The translations under genes were made by a program, and so were the position numbers. A stretch of 6,080 nt of DNA from an uncultured Flavobacteriales bacterium (GTDB lineage Bacteria; Bacteroidota; Bacteroidia; Flavobacteriales; Crocinitomicaceae). The stretch spans positions 1 to 6,080 of the forward strand of contig CAMLLB010000089.1 in the NCBI GenBank assembly GCA_946480815.1. The letters run 5' to 3'. Of this stretch, positions 1-4,895 are shown in pieces; within the stretch, counting starts at the first letter, position 1; each line of letters begins with the position of its first letter. Below the pieces are notes generated by a model. That model was not told the origin of the DNA and ran no database searches. It was given only the letters and a program-made list of their open reading frames with translations.

Positions 1-897
1 TTATTCGATTACTTTTCCTCGAATGGCTTCGATTTTCTGATTAATAAAATTCAAGGTGCTGGAGTCAACTGTTACTACTGCTTTATGTCTCAATGTAGTT
101 AGTTTCTTTTTTGCATTTGTAACAGGGGCCATGTATTCATAATTGATCGTAATTTGATCGAAATAGAACTTCAGGTCTTTCATATCCGTGATCAATTCAT
201 CCCACTCACCTTTTTTATTATAATCCGAAAGCAGGTCTATAATCGTGTTCAGTGTTTCTGTTTGCTCGGCAATACGGTCCAGGATTTTTTGATTTGCATG
301 TTCCTTGTTGATATTACAGGCCAGGTACATGGATTCGATCCATCCTCCGACCAGGATCAGGGCTGAAACCGTTTTACGGTTATTTGATTTCAGGAAATTA
401 TCCGATTTTTTGAATGCATCGGAAACAATCACCATCATAGAATCCTTATTCGTAGAGTTTTTCTCGAAACGGGACATGAAATCTTTGTCGAATGCACCTT
501 CCAGACCTAATTTACTTGTCAATTTCTCAATTGTGGAAAGATATTTTAGTGCGATACTGTTTTGTTTGTAAATGGAAACATATCCTAAGTCGGTCCCATA
601 AACACCCAAATTCATCGCCTTTTTATATTCGGATGTGTAATCGCCTACTTTTTCCAGGTCGTTCAACAAAAATTCGTTGTAAGGAGATTTGGATTCTTCA
701 AGTAACAGCGCCATTTGCATGGGGGACGGAATACTAAAGATCTTATCATCAAACTTCGCATTCAAAGAGCTATTGGGATCAATAACTTCTTTGCTTATTT
801 CAGGCTTTTTTTCTTCCTCCGAACCACAGGAGCTAATCATAAGTACAATCCCGGTACTTACTGTGAAAGTAGTTAATAGCTTATTCATAAGTCGCAT
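1..897 (-). CDS. Uncharacterised lipoprotein, 298 aa
   Basis: The gene is complete: the stop codon lies at 1-3 and the ATG at 895-897. The protein opens with a type II signal peptide: short basic start, hydrophobic stretch at residues 7-22, and lipobox I-S-S-C with the acylated cysteine at C24. Behind it comes G-S-E-E-E-K-K; acidic residues just after the lipid cysteine resemble the surface-export signal of Bacteroidota lipoproteins, so display on the outer face of the outer membrane is possible (inference). The mature part looks mostly helical and charged, with a conspicuous N-L-G-V-Y-G-T-D-L-G-Y segment (96-106) and a hydrophobic V-G-G-W-I-E-S-M-Y-L-A segment (183-193). I do not recognise a named domain or function. 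An in-frame ATG at 886-888 (Met4) would give an equally good signal peptide; no Shine-Dalgarno decides between them. It is divergent from hemB, with no sign of a shared role. Confidence 0.85.
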   Translation of the reverse strand: MRLMNKLLTTFTVSTGIVLMISSCGSEEEKKPEISKEVIDPNSSLNAKFDDKIFSIPSPMQMALLLEESKSPYNEFLLNDLEKVGDYTSEYKKAMNLGVYGTDLGYVSIYKQNSIALKYLSTIEKLTSKLGLEGAFDKDFMSRFEKNSTNKDSMMVIVSDAFKKSDNFLKSNNRKTVSALILVGGWIESMYLACNINKEHANQKILDRIAEQTETLNTIIDLLSDYNKKGEWDELITDMKDLKFYFDQITINYEYMAPVTNAKKKLTTLRHKAVVTVDSSTLNFINQKIEAIRGKVIE

Positions 898-992
898 TGT
901 TTCTTCGTTAACGTACAGACGAAAATATACAAAAAAATGTTAATTGAACTTTGTTGTTGATAATTATGAATTGTAATTGTTTAAAACGCATA

Positions 993-1027
993 TTTGAACG
1001 AATAGTTCCCGATTCTGATTAACTTTG
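993..1027 (+). promoter_or_regulatory. Candidate hemB promoter (Bacteroidota type)
   Basis: TAACTTTG at 1020-1027 is an exact match to the Bacteroidota -7 consensus TAnnTTTG. TTTG at 993-996 may serve as the -33 element, although the 23-base gap is slightly long. Transcription would start around 1031-1034, giving hemB a 5' untranslated leader of roughly 190 bases that includes the inverted-repeat element at 1089-1182. No better box is visible closer to the hemB ATG. Confidence 0.5.
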
Positions 1028-1088
1028 TGCCACTAACAGAAGAACGCAGCGAGGATAAGAAATTAAGACTATTGAAGTCATTCCCGAT

Positions 1089-1182
1089 ACATTCCGCGAA
1101 TGTCAGTTCGAGTGTCTCTGACAGAAGCATAGCGGATAATCAGTGACGTATCGAGAACAGCAAGCGGAATACTCGAATTGAC
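1089..1182. repeat. Composite inverted-repeat element upstream of hemB
   Basis: GTCAGTTCGAGT (1102-1113) pairs along its whole length with ACTCGAATTGAC (1171-1182): 12 contiguous pairs, one of them G-U. Inside and beside it are further competing arms: ACATTC/GAATGT (1089-1094 with 1098-1103), TGTCAG/CTGACA (1101-1106 with 1118-1123), and ATTCCGC/GCGGAAT (1091-1097 with 1164-1170). A partial second copy of the TCAGT...TCGAG pattern occurs at 1140-1155. The TTCGAGT and ATCGAGAAC words resemble palindromic intergenic repeats I recall from flavobacterial genomes (recollection, not a search). It may be a REP-like non-autonomous element rather than a dedicated regulator. There is no ORF inside. Confidence 0.55.
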
Positions 1183-1224
1183 CCTCGTCAAAAACCTCTT
1201 ACTGTTTTAGTTAAAAAGAGCATT

Positions 1225-2196
1225 ATGAATATTCGTCCGAGAAGAAATCGCAAAAGTGCAGCCATCAGAGCCATGGTTGAAGAAACGCAATTAGGTCCTC
1301 AACACCTGATTTATCCGTTGTTTTTAAAGGATGGAAAAAATATTCGTGAAGAGGTTTCTTCCTTACCGGGAAATTACCGCTGGAGTATTGATCAGCTTCT
1401 TCCGGAGTTCGAAAAATGGATGAAGTCGGGAATTATGACTTTCGACCTGTTCCCTGCGGTTGACGAACATTTGAAAGACCAAATCGGGAGTTACAGTTAC
1501 GCTGACGAAAACTTCTACCTGCATATTATCAGAACGTTGAAAGAAAAATTCCCGGAGGCAGTTTTAATGTCGGATGTGGCGCTTGATCCATATTCTTCAG
1601 ATGGACACGACGGTTTGGTTATTGACGGAAAGATCGTTAACGACCCGACCCTGGATATTTTGGGTAAAATGGCCGTTGCACAAGCACAGGCGGGAATTGA
1701 CATCATCGGTCCTTCCGATATGATGGACGGAAGAGTTGGTTTTATCCGTGACGAACTGGATGCAGCAGGCTTCCAGGATGTTTCCATTATGTCATATACT
1801 GCAAAGTATGCGAGTGCGTTCTACGGACCATTCCGGGACGCATTGAATTCTGCACCGAAAAGCGGAGATAAGAAAACCTATCAAATGAATCCGGCTAACA
1901 AGCGTGAGGCTTTAATTGAAGCGGAACTGGATATTGCCGAAGGAGCAGATTTCATTATGGTGAAGCCGGCTTTATGCTATTTGGACATTATTCATTTACT
2001 GAAAGAGAATTTTGCGACACCGGTAACGGCTTACAACGTAAGCGGTGAATGTGCGATGGTTTATGCTGCTGCCAAAAACGGTTGGCTGGATTATGATCGC
2101 GCGGTGATGGAAATGTTGCTGAGTATCCGCAGAGCAGGAGCAGACGGTATTTTGACGTATTTTGCGCCGGATGCTGCGAGGATTATGAATTCCTAA
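1225..2196 (+). CDS. hemB: Porphobilinogen synthase (delta-aminolevulinic acid dehydratase)
   Basis: HemB condenses two 5-aminolevulinate molecules to porphobilinogen, the common pyrrole precursor of heme and other tetrapyrroles, in the cytoplasm. The 323-residue length is normal for the family. Visible signatures are the N-terminal R-P-R-R-N-R-K arm (4-10) used in oligomer contacts, Y-T-A-K with one active-site lysine (K194), and M-V-K-P with the Schiff-base lysine (K247), followed by N-V-S-G-E (271-275). The metal-site segment is D-V-A-L-D-P-Y-S-S-D-G-H-D-G (117-130): the three zinc-binding cysteines of the E. coli/animal type are replaced by A119, D121 and D129. This is therefore the aspartate-rich class, which does not carry active-site zinc and often uses magnesium or potassium instead (family knowledge). 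The ATG at 1225 is the only start that keeps the N-terminal arm. The nearest gene upstream is divergent, so it is probably monocistronic. Confidence 0.97.
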   Translation: MNIRPRRNRKSAAIRAMVEETQLGPQHLIYPLFLKDGKNIREEVSSLPGNYRWSIDQLLPEFEKWMKSGIMTFDLFPAVDEHLKDQIGSYSYADENFYLHIIRTLKEKFPEAVLMSDVALDPYSSDGHDGLVIDGKIVNDPTLDILGKMAVAQAQAGIDIIGPSDMMDGRVGFIRDELDAAGFQDVSIMSYTAKYASAFYGPFRDALNSAPKSGDKKTYQMNPANKREALIEAELDIAEGADFIMVKPALCYLDIIHLLKENFATPVTAYNVSGECAMVYAAAKNGWLDYDRAVMEMLLSIRRAGADGILTYFAPDAARIMNS

Positions 2197-2203
2197 TTAC
2201 GCC

Positions 2204-2237
2204 CCGATAGTTATCGGAATCCGAATTAAGGATTTTT
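2204..2237 (+). terminator. Candidate hemB terminator / palindrome
   Basis: Eight bases after the hemB stop lies the perfect palindrome CCGATAGTTATCGG pattern (arms 2204-2209 and 2212-2217), followed at once by AATCC/GGATT (2218-2222 with 2230-2234, 7-base loop) running into T5 at 2233-2237. Each stem is short, so termination strength is uncertain. The first palindrome is symmetric and could also serve the convergent minus-strand gene ending at 2283. Confidence 0.45.
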
Positions 2238-2282
2238 GGTGGACAGACTAAGATCTGAAGTCAAAATAAAATAGAGCAATTG

Positions 2283-2840
2283 TTATTCTCCTTCCAAAAA
2301 TATTCTCAGAATTTTCTCTTTTCGAAATTCTTCCAGGAATCCATTTAAGTGAACCCGATCGGATCGCAATCCGAATTCACTGTAAGTACCGTCCTCATAA
2401 CTAAGCAGTTGTTTTCCTGTTGTATTAAGAAAATTGTACACAAAAAAGGATTCCTGCTGCTGCTCTGCTCTATAAGAATATGTTAGTTCGATCGGGTTTT
2501 CTTCAGATACAATTATGTTTTCATCAATATGAAGAAACACATGTTCGCCAAAAGCAATATAAGAACCTTTTATGTAGGTGTCCCCTCCCAGACAGCGTTC
2601 CACATAAATAAATAGTGAATCATTCAAAAAGGCCAAATCGCTGGCGCAGCAATCACACTCAGCAATAATTTCTGTTTTCTCCTGATTTATTCCAGGTCCG
2701 ATAAAGAAAACTGCCCCGCTTAAATCTGTTCTATAGGCCTTGATAAAATTACCATTTAGTTTGGGGATGATGACTTGTTTTCCTTTGCTGCAGGAACATA
2801 GAAGGACAAACAAGAAATAAGTTATCTTCTGAATTGACAT
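2283..2840 (-). CDS. Small lipoprotein, distant paralogue of the 3105-3788 product
   Basis: The 185-residue product starts with a hydrophobic signal (6-14) and a lipobox-like L-C-S-C, placing the lipidated cysteine at C17 followed by S-K-G-K. No acidic surface-export signal follows, so a periplasmic-side location is more likely (inference). The core shows C65-x-S67, F71, D74-S75, C83-x-G85, K91 and Y94. The neighbouring divergent gene has the same residues at identical spacing, suggesting a common fold in which the two cysteines, 18 residues apart, may form a disulfide. C62 and C64 lie just before C65, so this protein is unusually cysteine-rich there. I know no function for this family. The ATG at 2838-2840 is the only sensible start because it provides the complete signal peptide. 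It is convergent with hemB and divergent from 3105-3788. Confidence 0.8.
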   Translation of the reverse strand: MSIQKITYFLFVLLCSCSKGKQVIIPKLNGNFIKAYRTDLSGAVFFIGPGINQEKTEIIAECDCCASDLAFLNDSLFIYVERCLGGDTYIKGSYIAFGEHVFLHIDENIIVSEENPIELTYSYRAEQQQESFFVYNFLNTTGKQLLSYEDGTYSEFGLRSDRVHLNGFLEEFRKEKILRIFLEGE

Positions 2841-2844
2841 ATAT

Positions 2845-2876
2845 TAAAGATAGTGACAAATCATCAATAATAGACA
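2845..2876 (-). promoter_or_regulatory. Candidate promoter of the 2283-2840 lipoprotein gene
   Basis: On the minus strand, TATCTTTA (2852 to 2845) differs from TAnnTTTG only in its last base. A TTG at 2876-2874 lies 21 bases before it, the same spacing seen at the his promoter. Only four bases separate the box from the ATG, so the transcript would begin at or next to the start codon. The box is imperfect and the region is AT-rich, so a chance match is possible. Confidence 0.35.
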
Positions 2877-2938
2877 ATAGGAAAAATGACATGTTGTTAA
2901 TTAATAATTTAACCGGTGATAATCTAATAAAGAATATG

Positions 2939-2974
2939 AGATCCTGATTTGCTGTTACAAAACAGGATTTTTTT
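2939..2974 (+). terminator. Orphan intrinsic terminator in a divergent spacer
   Basis: ATCCTG (2941-2946) pairs with CAGGAT (2963-2968); after one A-A mismatch, TTTG (2948-2951) pairs with CAAA (2958-2961) around a six-base loop. The stem runs into seven T residues (2968-2974). It points rightward, yet no plus-strand gene ends before it: the gene to its left is on the minus strand. It could stop antisense read-through from hemB, or end an unannotated short RNA. Its 3' arm CAGGATTT (2963-2970) can alternatively pair with AAATCCTG (2981-2988). Confidence 0.6.
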
Positions 2975-3104
2975 AGTTTCAAATCCTGATTCGGTTCAAT
3001 TATTCATCAGAAATTGCAAATCACAAAATGATTGCTGCGTGTAACAACTTGTTTCAAATATTTATGTAAAATTGTTTCTATGTTGCACACCATTACCTGA
3101 ATGT

Positions 3105-3788
3105 ATGAAACATAAAATACCATTCCTGATCGCAGTGATCTTTCCATGGATGATTTTAGGGCAGATACATAAAGAAGCTATTCGTTTAACGGATGATGGT
3201 TTCTGTGGTTCTTCCATCCAATTCACCTCTGATTCCGTGGCATTTTTTTTAACCGGTTGTGAAGGAACCCAATTGTTTACCAAACTGAATTATACGGTTG
3301 ACGCAGGCGGATACATCAACTTTAGAATTGTCCCGTATGATGCTTATAAACCCGTACTCGGTTTCGAAAAGGGAACTGTTGCATTTGACGCCTATGACTC
3401 GTTGTTCGAACTGCCTCAATTGGTCTTCATGACACAAACTTATAAGATTACCGAATCAGGATGGAGAATTACCGGTGAACCCGTGGATCGAAACACTGGA
3501 AGATTGTTTTACAATATTCCGGATGATTTTTTCAAGGATGCTTCCATAACGATCCGTTTTCATGAACTGGATAACCTGAAAGACAGTCTGCCTGAAATCT
3601 CAAAAAATGACTTCCGGGGAGAAGGACCGGTTTACATTATCAGAATAGACGCTCCCCCCGGATTCAATCACTATACCTATATGAATTACCGTCCGGATTT
3701 GTGCAATCTTCCTGATTTAAAGTTCAAATTGATCAATAAAAAACTACACATCTGGAAGCAGGGAAAATGGAGTGCGGTTCGGAGTTGA
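3105..3788 (+). CDS. Secreted protein of unknown function, 227 aa
   Basis: The product begins with a basic N-terminus and a hydrophobic core (residues 5-18) ending in L-G-Q, a typical signal peptidase I signal in this phylum, with cleavage probably near Q20. No lipobox cysteine is present. The frame is open upstream to a TTG at 3072, but the ATG at 3105 places the signal peptide directly at the N-terminus and is preferred. The mature region contains C34-x-S36, F40, D43-S44, C52-x-G54, K60 and Y63, spaced exactly as in the divergent lipoprotein. The rest is rich in aromatic residues and beta-like alternation, with R-I-D-A-P-P-G-F (180-187) and a third cysteine, C200. No known domain is recognised. 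A weak box, TAAAATTG at 3067-3074, could be its promoter. A hairpin spans its stop codon. Confidence 0.82.
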   Translation: MKHKIPFLIAVIFPWMILGQIHKEAIRLTDDGFCGSSIQFTSDSVAFFLTGCEGTQLFTKLNYTVDAGGYINFRIVPYDAYKPVLGFEKGTVAFDAYDSLFELPQLVFMTQTYKITESGWRITGEPVDRNTGRLFYNIPDDFFKDASITIRFHELDNLKDSLPEISKNDFRGEGPVYIIRIDAPPGFNHYTYMNYRPDLCNLPDLKFKLINKKLHIWKQGKWSAVRS

Positions 3789-3808
3789 AAAAATATTTTT
3801 TTTAACTC
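3782..3808 (+). terminator. AT-rich hairpin at the end of the 3105-3788 gene
   Basis: GAGTTGAAAAAA (3782-3793) can fold back on the following T-run and AACTC (3797-3808) around a three-base TAT loop, giving about 12 mostly A-T pairs and overlapping the stop codon. The U-rich sequence lies inside the 3' arm rather than after it, so it is at best a weak or bidirectional terminator separating this gene from the his promoter. Confidence 0.35.
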
Positions 3809-3809
3809 A

Positions 3810-3841
3810 TTGAGCCTGTTCTGAATAATTATGTACATTTG
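3810..3841 (+). promoter_or_regulatory. his operon promoter candidate
   Basis: TACATTTG at 3834-3841 matches the Bacteroidota -7 consensus TAnnTTTG exactly, with TTG at 3810-3812 as a -33 element 21 bases upstream. The predicted start point, about four to six bases after the box, falls at 3845-3848, at or inside the first ATG of the his leader peptide (3846). The leader mRNA would thus have essentially no 5' untranslated region. Confidence 0.6.
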
Positions 3842-3845
3842 CCCC

Positions 3846-3890
3846 ATGAAAATGACACAATTACATCATCATCATCACATACACAGCTAA
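3846..3890 (+). CDS. hisL: his operon leader peptide (MKMTQLHHHHHIHS)
   Basis: This 14-codon ORF contains six histidine codons among seven consecutive codons (five His, Ile, His; positions 3864-3884), then Ser and TAA. It lies just before an intrinsic terminator and hisG, the standard arrangement of a ribosome-mediated histidine attenuator. Its role is to be translated, not to act as a protein: when charged tRNA-His is scarce, ribosomes stall on the His codons and expose the antiterminator arm that overlaps the stop codon. There are two in-frame ATGs (3846 and 3852), and no Shine-Dalgarno for either; with the predicted transcription start near 3846, leaderless initiation is plausible. The symbol is used by analogy with the enterobacterial leader, without implying homology. 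Confidence 0.9.
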   Translation: MKMTQLHHHHHIHS

Positions 3891-3927
3891 GCGCTATGGT
3901 GAGATGATCGTATATCTATAAATCTTT

Positions 3928-3957
3928 AACCCGCTTGGCTTTCAAGCGGGTTTTTTG
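3928..3957 (+). terminator. Attenuator terminator of the his operon
   Basis: AACCCGCTTG (3928-3937) and CAAGCGGGTT (3943-3952) form a 10-pair stem with a GCTTT loop, of which C3930-G3950 to G3937-C3943 is the GC-rich core. It is followed by a T-run (3951-3956, then GTTGT). It lies 38 bases after the leader stop codon and about 80 bases before hisG, as expected for a regulated premature terminator. Confidence 0.92.
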
Positions 3958-4036
3958 TTGTCATTTCGTTACATCACTCTTTTGGAAGTCAGGCATAATT
4001 TAAAACCACCGACAATAAATGTCGGGATTCAAGAAC

Positions 4037-4894
4037 ATGAAACGTTTAATTATTGCTTTACAAAAATCAGGTCGATTACAAGAGGGTTCTCTGGAATTAT
4101 TGAAAGAATGCGGCTTGAAAGTCGATTACCGCGAAGGACAATTGAAGGTCATTACTTCCGATTATCCGGCCGAACTTTTATTTCTCCGCAACAGCGATAT
4201 TCCGCAGTATGTCGCCGATGGAATTGTAGACCTGGGGATTGTCGGGTCCAATATACTGGATGAAGATGAGTCTCCGGTGGAAATCCTTCAAGCCCTTAAC
4301 TTCTCAAAATGCCGGGTTTCGTTTGCTGTTCCGAAGACTTCAAGCATTCAAAAAGCGCAAGACCTGGAAGGGAAACGAATCGCAACTTCCTATCCGAATT
4401 CCGTTCGTAAATACCTGCAAAAAGAAGGAGTAAATGCGGAGATCCACACGATCTCCGGTTCGGTCGAAATTGCCCCCTCATTAAATCTCGCAGATGCTAT
4501 TGCCGATATTGTTTCTACCGGTAATACGCTATTCCAGAACAACCTGCGGGAAGTTTTTCCCTTTCAATATTCCGAAGCGGTTTTGATTAAAGGCAGGAAT
4601 TTCGATCCGGATAAACAACCCTTATTGGATCAATTACTGTTTCGAATCCAATCTGTTTTGGCGGGAAATGAGAACAAATACATTTTGTTGAATAGTCCGA
4701 AAGAGAAATTGGAGGTGATTTGTTCTATTCTTCCGGGTATGAAAAGTCCGACCATTCTTCCGCTAGCTATTGAAGAATGGGTCAGTGTTCATTCTGTTGT
4801 GAAGCAACGCGAAGTATGGCAGATTGTTCAACGCCTGAAAGCAGAAGGAGCAGAAGGAATTCTTGTTTGTCCGATCGAAAAAATGGTTTCGTAA
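4037..4894 (+). CDS. hisG: ATP phosphoribosyltransferase, long form
   Basis: HisG joins ATP and PRPP to give N1-(5-phosphoribosyl)-ATP, the committed and feedback-inhibited step of histidine synthesis. From the chosen start the protein has 285 residues, the size of the long, self-sufficient type that needs no HisZ partner. Visible landmarks are the N-terminal A-L-Q-K-S-G-R-L (7-14), the first-lobe segment R-N-S-D-I-P-Q-Y-V (51-59) leading to D-L-G-I-V-G (65-70), and the PRPP-binding loop D-I-V-S-T-G-N-T-L (157-165). The C-terminal regulatory ACT-like domain runs from about residue 212 to the end (K-Y-I-L-L-N at 214-219, C-P-I-E-K-M at 278-283) and should bind histidine. An in-frame ATG at 4019 would add six residues. 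I prefer 4037 because family members begin just before the R/K-L-x-I-A-x-Q-K strand; no ribosome-binding site helps. It is the first structural gene behind the attenuator, and hisD follows after one base. Confidence 0.96.
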   Translation: MKRLIIALQKSGRLQEGSLELLKECGLKVDYREGQLKVITSDYPAELLFLRNSDIPQYVADGIVDLGIVGSNILDEDESPVEILQALNFSKCRVSFAVPKTSSIQKAQDLEGKRIATSYPNSVRKYLQKEGVNAEIHTISGSVEIAPSLNLADAIADIVSTGNTLFQNNLREVFPFQYSEAVLIKGRNFDPDKQPLLDQLLFRIQSVLAGNENKYILLNSPKEKLEVICSILPGMKSPTILPLAIEEWVSVHSVVKQREVWQIVQRLKAEGAEGILVCPIEKMVS

Positions 4895-4895
4895 T

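Larger units (their letters stand above)
898..1224. other. Spacer between lipoprotein gene and hemB
   Basis: This 327-base divergent spacer contains no convincing protein-coding frame. The AT-rich half (898-1019) should hold the minus-strand promoter of the lipoprotein gene; the nearest match is TATATTTT (minus strand, 922-929), one base off the TAnnTTTG box and lacking a TTG at the expected distance, so I do not list it separately. The other half (1020-1224) holds the hemB promoter candidate and a structured repeat. Both are given as separate entries. Confidence 0.7.
3846..3957 (+). promoter_or_regulatory. Histidine-responsive transcription attenuator
   Basis: The antiterminator arm AGCTAAGCG (3885-3893) pairs with CGCTTGGCT (3932-3940) over nine contiguous positions, one of them a U-G pair. 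This uses six bases of the terminator's 5' arm, so the two stems are mutually exclusive. The antiterminator arm covers the last sense codon and stop codon of the leader peptide: a ribosome finishing the peptide masks it and the terminator forms, while one stalled on His codons leaves it free. In addition, GTGAGATGAT (3899-3908) can pair with the His-codon tract (3868-3878, one bulged A), a stem that would hold the antiterminator arm in its loop when the leader is not translated. The pairings are direct; the regulation is inferred from the classical his attenuator. Confidence 0.85.

Noticed and set aside
922..929. Minus-strand TATATTTT as a promoter box for the 1-897 gene
   Set aside because: One mismatch to the box in an AT-rich region and no TTG at the expected distance; not distinguishable from chance.
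1515..1787. Long open frame on the minus strand inside hemB
   Set aside because: It lies wholly within the strongly conserved hemB gene and its translation looks like an antisense shadow.
2455..2467. CTG-type trinucleotide run in the lipoprotein gene
   Set aside because: Only a few units, encoding Gln-Gln-Gln in frame; too short to suggest a phase-variable repeat.
2891..2947. 18-codon ORF ending inside the 5' arm of the 2939-2974 terminator, superficially like a second leader peptide
   Set aside because: The codons show no convincing run of one amino acid (scattered Leu and Asn), no clear promoter precedes it, and no biosynthetic gene follows; the next gene seems to have its start region beyond the terminator.
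3072..3104. Upstream extension of the secreted-protein gene to a TTG at 3072
   Set aside because: It would bury the signal peptide behind eleven unrelated residues; the ATG at 3105 gives a canonical signal peptide.
3955..4263. Open frame overlapping the start of hisG in another frame
   Set aside because: It overlaps conserved hisG sequence, shows no recognisable protein features and begins in the attenuator T-run.
4841..4858. Tandem 9-base duplication GCAGAAGGA x2 near the hisG end
   Set aside because: It encodes Ala-Glu-Gly twice in frame in a conserved C-terminal region of HisG; simple coding coincidence is sufficient.
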